DNA of 64,000 bases from an uncultured Clostridia bacterium (GCA_947166385.1 CAMVEB010000001.1:186001-250000), one strand, 5' to 3'; shown: positions 51,439 through 60,041, counted from the first letter of the stretch. The notes: generated from the letters alone by a model not told the origin. Program-made: numbers and translations.

Positions 51439-51490
51439 CCGCCTGAAATTTCATGCCTGACGGAAAACGTTCATCAGTCTGACAGAAAAC
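51439..51490 (+). repeat. 52-bp direct repeat, copy 1
   Basis: Matches 54839-54890 at 48 of 52 positions with no gap; the core CGGAAAACGTTCATCAGTCT (51461-51480) is identical. It begins one base after the stop codon of the XRE gene. Beyond it, TCAAACAAAGC near 51495 is the reverse complement of text just after copy 2. Confidence 0.85.
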
Positions 51491-51552
51491 CCTCAAACAA
51501 AGCTCCTGCCATCGTTCTGTAATTCCGTCGGTCTGTGCGAATGCCCCGAAAA

Positions 51553-51813
51553 TGATCCTGACTCTGATCCTGACGCATAGTTGGGATCAAAAACGGCGTT
51601 TCAGGATCACAACGGATGATCCTGAAACACGTCAGGATCACGCTGGGAACAAACTCAGGATCAGCGGAAAACCCTTATGCTGAAAAGCTTCCGGACAAAT
51701 TGATCCTGTGATCCCAAAAAATCCGTTTGTTATGAAATTAATAAGAATTAGCACCCAATACACACAAAAACAGGCGTATGCACTTATACGCGCGTAAGAC
51801 AGGATCAGGATCA
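51553..51813. repeat. Cluster of TCAGGATCA / TGATCCTGA motifs
   Basis: Seven exact copies of the 9-mer in both orientations: TGATCCTGA at 51553, 51565 and 51617; TCAGGATCA at 51601, 51632, 51655 and 51805. Near copies sit at 51701, 51709 and 51799. Two of the sites make a perfect 12-bp inverted repeat (51598-51609 and 51617-51628) around 7 bases. The surrounding 474-base gap between the convergent XRE and kinase genes has no gene I can support. The arrangement resembles protein-binding iterons or operators. Confidence 0.75.
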
Positions 51814-51911
51814 GAACGATTCGTAAAAGGAACAGTGATGAACGAGAAACAAATGCAACCTGAATACCAGCATGAAGGGATTCGCGTTATTGATGCTGCA
51901 GACTGGTTATA

Positions 51912-54344
51912 TCAGTCCGATCCCCAAATCAGTTCTTCCAGCGTCTTAAACAGAGCCTCCGGCTCTACCGGCTTGGAGAGGTGGGCGTTTAATCCGGCCT
52001 GCATGCTGCGCTGGACATCCTCGTCAAACGCATTTGCGGTCAGTGCAATGATAGGTATGGATTTTGCGTCGTCCCGATTCATTGCACGTATTGCTCTCGT
52101 CGCGTCCAATCCGTCCATCACGGGCATCCTTATATCCATGAGGATGGCCGAATAATAGCCGGGTTCATGTGATGCAAACATGTCTACAGCAACCTGTCCG
52201 TTCTCAGCGTAATCCACTTCCATCTCACGCATGGAGAGAACCATCATCATAATCTCAGCATTTATCGGCATGTCCTCTGTCAGCAGAATCCTGCGACCTG
52301 TGAGATCGGCCGTTTCCTTCACTAGTTGGGCATTCTTCTTTTTGAATGCCTCGCGGAATTCATCAAGTACGCTTCCCGCAAATAACGGTTTTGCCACAAA
52401 TGTATCCACTCCTGCCGCCCTGGCCTCATCAGCGATATCATCCCAGCTGAACGAAGTCAGGATAATGACAGGTGTTTCGTCTCCAACTGCTGCGCGAATC
52501 TGTCTGGTCGTTTCCAAACCATCAAGATCCGGCATCTTCCAGTCAACGAGAATCAGATTGTAAGGTTCTCTTCTGGCATGCCGCAGCCTGACCATTTCAA
52601 GCCCCTCGGTTCCGGACAGCGCTTTTTCACAGGCAATCCCAACCTGACCAAGAATGACCTGTGCATGTTCACAGGCAATGGGGTCATCATCAATGACAAG
52701 AACGCAAATCTCCTCCGGATTAAGCATGTCTTCATCCGCTGTTGCCTTCCGGTCGCAATCAAGCAGCGTGACTGTGACTGTAAATATCGTTCCTTTTCCT
52801 TTCTCGCTTTCCACTTCAATATGGCCGTTCATCAGTTCAACAATGCTTTTGGTGATTGGCATGCCGAGCCCGGTGCTGCCGTATTTGTTGGTGGAAGAGG
52901 AATCTTCCTGACTGAACGATTCGAATATTCTGGGCAGGTACTCTTTGCTCATCCCTATGCCGGTATCACGAAAAGTGAGGCGAAGAACTGTTTTTCCTTC
53001 AAAACGGGCAGCTTCTTCCACGGTGAAATGAATACTGCCGCCTTTTGGAGTAAACTTGACGGCGTTCCCAAGAAGATTCAGCATTATCTGCCGCAGTTTC
53101 ATATCGTCACCGATATAATAATCCCCGACCTTTCCCTTCACCTGGCACTCATATTCAAGGCCCTTATCCTTACACTGATCGCTGATGATGGCATTCACCT
53201 GAGCAAGTGCTTTTGCAAAAGAGAATTCCTCACTTTTAATGATCATGCGTCCGGACTCAATTCTGCTCATATCCAGAATGTCATTGATAATCCCAAGCAG
53301 GTGATGAGCCGAGACTCCGATTTTTTCCAGGTAGCCTCTGGTGGTTTCAGAGATGGCCGGATCGTTCAGAGCAATATTGTCCAATCCGATAATGGCGTTC
53401 ATGGGGGTCCGGATTTCATGGCTCATGTTCGACAGGAAGATTGTCTTTGCCTTGCTGGCTTCTTCCGCAACAGAAAGGGCTTCAGCCAGCTGCTGCTGGA
53501 TCCTCTGTTCCAGGCGGACCTCTTCATCTATGTCCTTAAAGCCCATTGTGACTCCGATTTTTCCTCCTGGCATCAGCACTTTTCCGAAATCAATCCGATA
53601 ATATCTTTGTCCCGAAGACAATTCGCGAAGGAAGCCAACAGAGAACTGATCTTTTGTTTCAAACTGTTTCAGGATATACGAAAGACCTATCTGCTCCTGC
53701 ATCCGTTCCTGGTCTTCCCGGGCAACCATCGTGGCAACATACTGTGTTTTCGTATCTGTATACCTGGCATGGCTCAAAGCATTCCGGATCGCTTCCGAAT
53801 GAACCGCATCCAGATCCGTATGATACAGGGAGCATTTCTCTGTGATGACGTCGTTAATCAGCCACACCGTATTGTACGCATTGGTCAGCGTTGAAATCAC
53901 CGCGTCACGGGTCGCCTGATCAAACGCAATCTGTTCCTTCTTTTCTGTGATATCCGAAATGAACACCACATAGATGCCCCCGTAGGCTTTCGTGTCACAG
54001 TAATGCCCGTAATCATCCACCCAGCGGATTCTTCCATCCTTCCGCGTGATCCGGTATTCCGCATAGTCCATTTGATCTTCGTTAGTGTCGATTTGCTGAA
54101 CAATGGACGCAGAAATACTGTCATAGTCGTCAGGATGCACCATGCCCCTGAATGTGAAGCCTGTCAATTCCTTGAACTCGTTCAGGTCAGCACACCCAAA
54201 AATTCTGAAAACCTCTTTATTGGCATAAATCAGCTCTTCCGGCTCCGCAGCTTTATAGATAAAGAAGCCTCCGGGCATGTGCCCTCCGATTTCCTCAATC
54301 ACGGAAAGCGTGTATTCATTCAGATCAAAATTGTTAGCAAGCAT
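51912..54344 (-). CDS. Soluble hybrid sensor histidine kinase with PAS and two receiver domains
   Basis: About 810 residues with no membrane segment. Order: PAS domain (about 20-135; the YRITRKDGRIRWVDDYG part is PAS-fold), a linker sensor region, HisKA with the phospho-His in FLSNMSHEIRTPMNAIIGL near 308, HATPase (about 415-530; MLNLLGNAVKFTPKGG, FRDTGIGM and GSTGLGMPI are the N, G1 and G2 boxes), REC1 (about 540-655; VIDDDP, LILVDWKMPDLDGLE, TSF, AKPL) and REC2 (about 685-805; LTEDM, AILMDIRMPVMDGLD, ALTA, SKPV). No HPt module is attached. I chose ATG 54344 over the TTG at 54365. Its target is unknown; the nearby GGDEF protein is a candidate for shared signalling only by position. Confidence 0.9.
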   Translation of the reverse strand: MLANNFDLNEYTLSVIEEIGGHMPGGFFIYKAAEPEELIYANKEVFRIFGCADLNEFKELTGFTFRGMVHPDDYDSISASIVQQIDTNEDQMDYAEYRITRKDGRIRWVDDYGHYCDTKAYGGIYVVFISDITEKKEQIAFDQATRDAVISTLTNAYNTVWLINDVITEKCSLYHTDLDAVHSEAIRNALSHARYTDTKTQYVATMVAREDQERMQEQIGLSYILKQFETKDQFSVGFLRELSSGQRYYRIDFGKVLMPGGKIGVTMGFKDIDEEVRLEQRIQQQLAEALSVAEEASKAKTIFLSNMSHEIRTPMNAIIGLDNIALNDPAISETTRGYLEKIGVSAHHLLGIINDILDMSRIESGRMIIKSEEFSFAKALAQVNAIISDQCKDKGLEYECQVKGKVGDYYIGDDMKLRQIMLNLLGNAVKFTPKGGSIHFTVEEAARFEGKTVLRLTFRDTGIGMSKEYLPRIFESFSQEDSSSTNKYGSTGLGMPITKSIVELMNGHIEVESEKGKGTIFTVTVTLLDCDRKATADEDMLNPEEICVLVIDDDPIACEHAQVILGQVGIACEKALSGTEGLEMVRLRHARREPYNLILVDWKMPDLDGLETTRQIRAAVGDETPVIILTSFSWDDIADEARAAGVDTFVAKPLFAGSVLDEFREAFKKKNAQLVKETADLTGRRILLTEDMPINAEIMMMVLSMREMEVDYAENGQVAVDMFASHEPGYYSAILMDIRMPVMDGLDATRAIRAMNRDDAKSIPIIALTANAFDEDVQRSMQAGLNAHLSKPVEPEALFKTLEELIWGSD

Positions 54345-54579
54345 TTCCTGTTGCCCCTTTACCAAGAATCGTTCTTACCGTAAGCGAGGGAACCTTCACA
54401 TCTGTCACATAGGGTTTCAGTTCATCCGACACTTCCAGCGCATCCTGAATGGACAGCGGCGCATTCCAGTGTCCTTTATATTCGAAGTACAGCACCAGCG
54501 TGACCACCGGACAGGGTTTCTCCCCCTCTTGCAGGTCTCTCAGCTGGGTCTGATATTCCACGCCGTCATAGCCCATCAC
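54334..54579 (-). pseudogene. Fragment of an Rpn-family recombination-promoting nuclease/transposase gene
   Basis: An 81-residue open frame whose first 65 or so residues match the C-terminal portion of PD-(D/E)XK Rpn/transposase_31 proteins: MGYDGVEYQTQL, PVVTLVLYFEYKGHWN, and ALEVSDELKPYVTD, which in that family precede the last strand. Homology continues a few codons upstream of the first Met (LRVMGYDG), but the N-terminal catalytic part is absent. The tail reads into the start of the kinase gene. These proteins are mobile-element-like, and decayed copies are common. Confidence 0.6.
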
Positions 54580-54590
54580 CCGGAGCGGAA

Positions 54591-54837
54591 ATGTATGGAT
54601 TACCCGCCTTTACTGTAAATATGATTATACAGAAAAAAGAAGCCGCGTTCAAGCGGAAACATCCTGTCCTGAGCTTCGACAAGGATGACATTTTCACAAC
54701 GATGATCGGATTTGCGAACCAGACGGACAAGGTCCCGGAGATCGCGCGAAGCCTGCTGGAAACCTTTGGAAGCCTGCGCAACGTATTGGAAGGAGCAGCT
54801 GCGGAGCGTCCCCGGCGTCGGCCCGAAAATGGCATGA
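54591..54837 (+). pseudogene. Fragment of a radC-like gene with a frameshift
   Basis: The frame beginning at 54591 contains a RadC/UPF0758 N-terminal stretch: FTTMIGFANQTDKVPEIARSLL then ETFGSLRNVLE, about residues 40-75. About 54798 the frame changes by one base: the expected continuation EQLRSVPGVGPKMA (the helix-hairpin-helix of RadC) is in another frame and ends at a TGA at 54835-54837. Nothing of the C-terminal MPN domain follows; the second copy of the 52-bp repeat begins 2 bases later. This is a decayed remnant. Confidence 0.6.
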
Positions 54838-54838
54838 A

Positions 54839-54890
54839 CCGCCTGAGATTTTATGCCTTACGGAAAACGTTCATCAGTCTGACACAAAAC
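54839..54890 (+). repeat. 52-bp direct repeat, copy 2, extended by an inverted repeat
   Basis: Matches 51439-51490 at 48 of 52 positions. Bases 54869-54884 and 54901-54916 form a further imperfect palindrome (14 of 16 matched) with a 16-base spacer, followed by GCTTTGTTTGA, which occurs inverted near copy 1. The copy begins where the radC fragment stops. Confidence 0.8.
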
Positions 54891-55023
54891 AGCTCCTCTC
54901 TGTCACACTGGTGAACGCTTTGTTTGATAGAATAAAATGGTATAGCATTGATTTCCATTTTCGGAAATGGTGTTCTCCCCTGTCTGCTGATGGAGAGAGT
55001 TTGTTTTGGGAGATCTTTGATTT

Positions 55024-56532
55024 ATGAAAGACCTGATCAGGAAGTTTCGGATCCTTGTCCGGCATATCGGCGTCCGGTCGATTGTTCTGGCTTTGGTCGC
55101 GCTGTTGCTGACTGCCGGAATCGCAACCTATGTCGGAAGGCATCTCTTCGCCATGGAGAAAGAAGTGCTGCAGCGTCGGGGCGAGCTCAACGCCAAAGAG
55201 GCGGCTATGGAATATGATCGCTGTCTTCTCACGCGCGTGAATATTGTCACGATGGTCGGCTGCAACGTGGAGAAGATGCTTGCGTCGGGTTCATCCAATG
55301 ACAAAATCAAAGCCTATCTCGTTCAGGAAACAAATAATGTTCGCGATACGCTGGACCCGAGCACAACCGGTCTTTACGGGTGGTTCAACCGGGAATACCT
55401 GGATGGGGACAACTGGGTGCCCGATGCGGATTTTGTCGCCACCGAGCGTCCCTGGTATACCGAAACCATCGCATCGGATCAGGAAATAACGTTTATTAAT
55501 CCCTACCTGGATCTGCAGACCAATACAATCATGATGACCGTCTCAGATCTGATGAGCGACGGGGAGAGCGTTCTCGCCATGGACGTGAGCCTGGAACCCA
55601 TTCAGAAAATAGTCGAACAGGTCTCCCCTGCAGCGGAGGGCAGTCACGCCTTTGTGCTGGATAACAGCGGCATCGTCGTTGCCCATTCGGATCAGAATCA
55701 GCTGGGCAGAAACTACCTCTCGGAAGAAAGCAGTCTTGGCGGGGCAATTGCCAGAAAAATCCTTGTGGATGGCCAGATGCAGTTTGATTTTCGGACGGAG
55801 GAAGGGAATTTCTCCGTCTACGTTGATAAACTGGAAGGCGGCTGGTTCAGCATCAGCCTGATCAACGCCGATGTCTGGTATCGTCCGCTGACTCGCACCA
55901 TGATTGTTTTCTATGTGATCCTCGCGCTGATTGTCTTCTCCCTGGTCGTTTTCTTCCTGAGAATGAGCGCGAAGAATCTGGCTTTGCAGAGGCTCCATGT
56001 GCGTGTTCATCTGGAGGAAAGCAGAGGCAAAAAATGGAAGGCGCTTTCCGAAATGGATCGTATGACCGGTCTTTTTGACCGTGTCAGCGGCGAGCGGATG
56101 GTGAATGAACTGCTGGAGTCCGGCAAGTCCGGAATGTTTATAGAAGTGGATATCGATCATTTTAAATCGATCAATGATACCTATGGTCATCAGAAAGGCG
56201 ATCTGGTCATCCGAGCGGTGGCCGATTCCCTTCGCGCCACCTTCCGTTCCAACGATCTGATCATACGGCTGGGCGGCGATGAGTTCGGTGTCTATGCGGT
56301 GGGCATTGTGGACCAGGACATGGCCCGGGCCATTATCAATCGTCTTTTTGATCAGATCCGGAATATCCGGATCGAGGACTTTCCGGATGGAAAGATCAGT
56401 CTCAGCACAGGCGCCGTCATCAATACGGAAGAAAAGGAAATATCCTTTGCGGATCTGTATACCTCTGCGGACAAAGCCATGTATCGCAGCAAAGAGCTTC
56501 CCGGCAACAGTCTGACCTTCGGATCAGTATAA
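55024..56532 (+). CDS. Membrane diguanylate cyclase (dCache sensor + GGDEF)
   Basis: A 502-residue protein that should make cyclic-di-GMP. A membrane helix near residues 18-40 (VRSIVLALVALLLTAGIATYV) and one near 295-318 (MIVFYVILALIVFSLVVFFL) flank a double-Cache periplasmic-type sensor (RPWYTETIASDQEITFINPY, near 140). The GGDEF domain (about 345-500) has DRMTGLFDR, the substrate-contacting VDIDHFKSINDTYGH, and an intact active site LGGDEFGVY near residue 417, with the inhibitory I-site RSND five residues before it. The ligand is probably a small extracellular metabolite. No PilZ or EAL protein is in the window. Confidence 0.93.
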   Translation: MKDLIRKFRILVRHIGVRSIVLALVALLLTAGIATYVGRHLFAMEKEVLQRRGELNAKEAAMEYDRCLLTRVNIVTMVGCNVEKMLASGSSNDKIKAYLVQETNNVRDTLDPSTTGLYGWFNREYLDGDNWVPDADFVATERPWYTETIASDQEITFINPYLDLQTNTIMMTVSDLMSDGESVLAMDVSLEPIQKIVEQVSPAAEGSHAFVLDNSGIVVAHSDQNQLGRNYLSEESSLGGAIARKILVDGQMQFDFRTEEGNFSVYVDKLEGGWFSISLINADVWYRPLTRTMIVFYVILALIVFSLVVFFLRMSAKNLALQRLHVRVHLEESRGKKWKALSEMDRMTGLFDRVSGERMVNELLESGKSGMFIEVDIDHFKSINDTYGHQKGDLVIRAVADSLRATFRSNDLIIRLGGDEFGVYAVGIVDQDMARAIINRLFDQIRNIRIEDFPDGKISLSTGAVINTEEKEISFADLYTSADKAMYRSKELPGNSLTFGSV

Positions 56533-56570
56533 AAGACTTCTCCCCGTTGCCGGGACATTGCTCTGGTTCA

Positions 56571-58013
56571 TCAGGGATTTGCGGAGCTGTAGAACTCTGT
56601 TTTAGTCGGGTTTTCCTGGATCAGCACAGAGCTCTGATGGAACACTTCGATCATCTCGTCCGCCACGGCATGAATCTTGTCAATCGTGGTATCGCTCAAA
56701 TAAATCACCAGCGTGTATTCCTGGTATTCCTTATCATCGTCGATCCAGCCGCCGTGGGCTTCCTGAATCGTATATCCGCCGAAATGCCGGATCAGGATAT
56801 CCTTCAGTTTGTCCAGCGCTTCCGCCTCGGTGAACACAGGGGTGTTGGTATCCTTGTCGTTCGTGCCCAGATACAGCACATACTGAACGTCCGGTTTTGC
56901 TTCCTCCTCAGCCGCCGGGGCGGGAACAGCGGGAATCCTGTCGTCCGCGTAATCTTCCAGCCAGTGGAACTCACCGGTTTTGATGACGTCCTCTCCGTAG
57001 ATGGTTTTCCAGTCATCTCTCATGGAAATCACATGATAGCCCATGCCTTCCCATTGCTCTCGCAGCTGCTGGCCTTTTTCCGGGTTGCCGTAGTCCCGGA
57101 CATCGTCGTCGGCGATCAGCTGGAAGGCGGCGCTCCGGTAGCGGTTGTTCAGAAGCGCGTAATTGTTCATGCTCACGTCGCCGGAGCTGTTGCCGAAGGA
57201 AAGCACCGGCTGTTTTCCGATCTCCTGCGCGATCTGCAGCACCTTGTTCATTTTCAGATCTTTGATGATCAGCCGGTCCGTGCGCACCAGCACATCGTCG
57301 CCGGTCAGCACGTACTCCATACCGTCCGTATCTCCCTGGTTTTTCGCCTCCAGTGCGGTATCGGAGCCGATGATGTTCTCATAGGGAATATCCAGAATTC
57401 CCTCGATAAAGGTGCGCACGATGAAGCGGTCGCTGCCGGAAACAACGTAGCATTTGAAGCCGTTCTCCTGCAGATACTCCACAACCTCCGCCATCGGCAG
57501 ATAATAGATGTTCGCGTAGGTCATGCCCTCAAAGCCGTCCGCCTCGCGTACCAGAAACCGGGTGATGAAGTCAGCGTACTCCGTCAGCGTCATCCCGGCA
57601 AAGGCCTTTGCCTGATGGATGGAGAAGGCATAATCGTAATCCGCTGGGAAGGATTTGTCCGGCGCGTGATCGCGTGTCATCCGTCCAAACTCCAGCATTT
57701 CCTCATCCGGCTGCCAGGATGTGTCCGCCAGAATGCGCTCCGTCAGCAGCATGACCTCCAGATAGGTGGGGGCCAGCTCGCCCATCAGCGTGCCGTCCAT
57801 ATCGAATGTGGCAATGCGGTCCGCCGGCGGGATGTAATCCGGGGATGCTTCGTCCGTCACCGCCTCCACATATTCGATCAGTGCTTTCAGCGCGGGCGCA
57901 TCCGCGTTCCACTGGGAGAACAGCTGATCTGCGTCGTTCTCCGCGTTCTCCGCAAACGCCGCAGTCGAAACGATCATCAGCAGGGTCATCAGCAGGCACA
58001 GGATTTTTTTCAT
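56571..58013 (-). CDS. Secreted HAD-superfamily phosphatase-like protein with a C-terminal add-on domain
   Basis: About 480 residues. A signal peptide (ILCLLMTLLMIVSTAAFAEN) puts it outside. The HAD fold has motif I TFDMDGTLMGELAP (near 60), motif II YVVSGSDRF (near 185), a Lys-containing segment, and motif IV LSFGNSSGDVSMNNYALL (near 275). After a Pro/Ala-rich hinge, a ~100-residue C-terminal domain begins at VQYVLYLGTNDKDTNTPVF and has GGYTIQEAHGGWIDD, resembling DUF3574-type ferredoxin-like modules. I chose ATG 58013, with GGAG 10 bases upstream. It is 22 bases downstream of the ligase/ATPase gene and likely co-expressed. Substrate unknown. Confidence 0.82.
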   Translation of the reverse strand: MKKILCLLMTLLMIVSTAAFAENAENDADQLFSQWNADAPALKALIEYVEAVTDEASPDYIPPADRIATFDMDGTLMGELAPTYLEVMLLTERILADTSWQPDEEMLEFGRMTRDHAPDKSFPADYDYAFSIHQAKAFAGMTLTEYADFITRFLVREADGFEGMTYANIYYLPMAEVVEYLQENGFKCYVVSGSDRFIVRTFIEGILDIPYENIIGSDTALEAKNQGDTDGMEYVLTGDDVLVRTDRLIIKDLKMNKVLQIAQEIGKQPVLSFGNSSGDVSMNNYALLNNRYRSAAFQLIADDDVRDYGNPEKGQQLREQWEGMGYHVISMRDDWKTIYGEDVIKTGEFHWLEDYADDRIPAVPAPAAEEEAKPDVQYVLYLGTNDKDTNTPVFTEAEALDKLKDILIRHFGGYTIQEAHGGWIDDDKEYQEYTLVIYLSDTTIDKIHAVADEMIEVFHQSSVLIQENPTKTEFYSSANP

Positions 58014-58035
58014 CGTCGTCACGCTCCAATCTTTT

Positions 58036-60030
58036 TTATTCTTCTCTGTTTTCTTCATTCCTCATCAGGAACTCCTGGATATTGACGTCCTGCTCGTACA
58101 GGAAATCCATGCAGTAAACAGGCTTTCCGTTCGGATAATCGGTATGGAAATCGCTGACTGCTCTCAGAATGATCTTGGCGCTCATGGAAGTATCCCGCCG
58201 CTTGTCGATGAAGTATTCCGCCCCCTCATCGCTGAAGGAAATCCGCAGCCATTCGGGCATCAGGGTGACCCGGACCCGGATATTCCCGGCAGCGGAATAG
58301 GCGTCCATAATGCGCTCGGTCAGCATTTCCTCTACCGCCATCCTGACAGCCATCACCCGTTTCCTGCTGAAGCCGATGTCCGATGCCAGTTCGGTCGCCA
58401 TGCTGGTCACCGGCACAATCGCGTACCTGCTGTTTTTCACAACCAGGTCGAACACCGTTACGCCTCCCGCCAGCTCCTCGTCCACCGCCAGTCTTCTCAG
58501 CCGGGTCAGCAGATCCGCGTGCAGGGCGCGCTGGTCCAGTTTGCCGTTCACGTTCAGCGGAAAGCTGTCGTACAGGAAAATATGGGACGGCACCTTGAAC
58601 CGGGCAATCATGGTGCGCAGGGTGTTTTTGATGGCTTCCTGGTCAAAGCTCGCGCCGTCGTCGGTCATGGTCACGCAGGCTTCCACGCTTTCCCCGTAGA
58701 TGGGGTGCGGCGCGCCCATGACTTTGGCTTCCCGGATGTTATCCATGTGGTTCAGGGCGTTCTCAATCTCGGATGGAGAAATGTTTTCTCCGCCCCGGAT
58801 AATCACATCCTTGATGCGTCCGGACAGGCGCAGGTATCCGTTTTCGTCGATGTAACCCAGGTCGCCGGTATGCAGCCAGCCATCATCGTCAATGGGCTGT
58901 TTTTCTTTCGGCAGCTTATCATAGCCGTTCATCAGGTTGCCGCCCCGGGCAACCACTTCTCCGATTTCGCCCTGAGGCAGGAACCCGCCTTTGCCGTCTG
59001 AAATACGGATATCGAGTCCGTCAATGGCCCGCCCCACGGTCTGCGCCCGCTGCTCCACCAGGTCGGAAGGGCTTACCATGGTCAGGGGTGCGGCTTCGCT
59101 CTGGCCGTACATATTGATAAAGGTGGCGTTGGCGTATTGCAGCTCCAGCCGCATCATCTGGACCGGGGTGGACATACCGCCGGCAATCATGCACAGATGC
59201 AGGTTCGGCACCACGTTTTTCTGGAAGCCTTCTGTTTCCGCAAGGCTCATATAGACAGCGCCCACCGCCGCCATATCGGAGACTCGGTATGCGTCAATTT
59301 CCCGCACCAGCGTGTCCGGCTTGTAATTGGCGGGCAGGCACACGGTAGCCCCCCGGCAGAGATAGGAAAAGCTCATCAGCAGGCCGAGAATATGGAACAG
59401 AGGAACGGCCACGCAGATGCTTCGTCCCGCATACTCCCCGATGTTTCCGTTAAACGCGTCCGCGTCGAAAGCCAATGCTTTCTGGGAAATCTGTACGGCT
59501 TTGGGCATCGAAGTTGTGCCGGAGGTAAAGATGATGATGGCTGTCTCTTCCGCTTCGGATTCGCGTCGGACGTCCGGCACTTCATCCGTCTCCGGTAAGG
59601 TTTGACCCAGTTCCACGGTTGTCATGCGGAGATCCAGACAGTGCTCCTCCGGAATGCCGGCCAGGGACGCCAGCTTCCGCATGGCATCGGGATCCTTTTT
59701 TGTTTCACTGTTCTCCCCGCAGAGCAGGAAACCCGTTTCTGTCATGGTCAGCAGTTCGGCAGCGTCCGCGCAGTTCATGCTGTAATTCACCAGCACGGCG
59801 GTGCCGCCCGCCCGGATAATGGCAAAGAAAGCAATCAGCCAGTTGGCTGAATTGTAGCCCCACAGGGCCGCCCGGCTCCCCTTTCCGACGCCCATCTGCT
59901 GCAGCTTTGCCGTAAGACCGGATATGTTTTTCTGCATATCCTCATAGGTGCAGCTGCTTCCGTTGCCAACAATGGCAAGGCGCCCCGGGTATTCGCGGCA
60001 GAGCCGCGAGGAAAGCAAATAATTGTTCAT
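58036..60030 (-). CDS. Adenylate-forming enzyme fused to a degenerate RsbW-like HATPase domain
   Basis: A 664-residue two-part protein. Residues 1-510 are a class I acyl/aryl-AMP ligase: phosphate loop IIIFTSGTTSMPKAVQIS near 165, GQSEAAPLTM near 310, LHTGDLGYIDENGYLRLSGRI near 395, IIRGGENISPSEIENAL, and the catalytic Lys region NVNGKLDQRAL near 497. Residues ~530-650 resemble an anti-sigma/RsbW-type GHKL domain: VRMAVEEMLTERIMDAY aligns with the N-box AVEEhxxNhhxxAY, but Asn is replaced, and DEGAEYFID occupies the D-box. ATP use by this part is therefore doubtful. It starts 11 bases after cstA. Substrate acid unknown. Confidence 0.85.
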   Translation of the reverse strand: MNNYLLSSRLCREYPGRLAIVGNGSSCTYEDMQKNISGLTAKLQQMGVGKGSRAALWGYNSANWLIAFFAIIRAGGTAVLVNYSMNCADAAELLTMTETGFLLCGENSETKKDPDAMRKLASLAGIPEEHCLDLRMTTVELGQTLPETDEVPDVRRESEAEETAIIIFTSGTTSMPKAVQISQKALAFDADAFNGNIGEYAGRSICVAVPLFHILGLLMSFSYLCRGATVCLPANYKPDTLVREIDAYRVSDMAAVGAVYMSLAETEGFQKNVVPNLHLCMIAGGMSTPVQMMRLELQYANATFINMYGQSEAAPLTMVSPSDLVEQRAQTVGRAIDGLDIRISDGKGGFLPQGEIGEVVARGGNLMNGYDKLPKEKQPIDDDGWLHTGDLGYIDENGYLRLSGRIKDVIIRGGENISPSEIENALNHMDNIREAKVMGAPHPIYGESVEACVTMTDDGASFDQEAIKNTLRTMIARFKVPSHIFLYDSFPLNVNGKLDQRALHADLLTRLRRLAVDEELAGGVTVFDLVVKNSRYAIVPVTSMATELASDIGFSRKRVMAVRMAVEEMLTERIMDAYSAAGNIRVRVTLMPEWLRISFSDEGAEYFIDKRRDTSMSAKIILRAVSDFHTDYPNGKPVYCMDFLYEQDVNIQEFLMRNEENREE

Positions 60031-60041
60031 TCAGAATCCCT

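Noticed and set aside
51838..52155. Short rightward frame starting MNEKQMQPEYQHEG with an AAAGGA site
   Set aside because: Only the first 25 codons lie outside the antisense of the kinase gene; the rest is antisense. It could be a remnant of a lost gene, but nothing identifies it.
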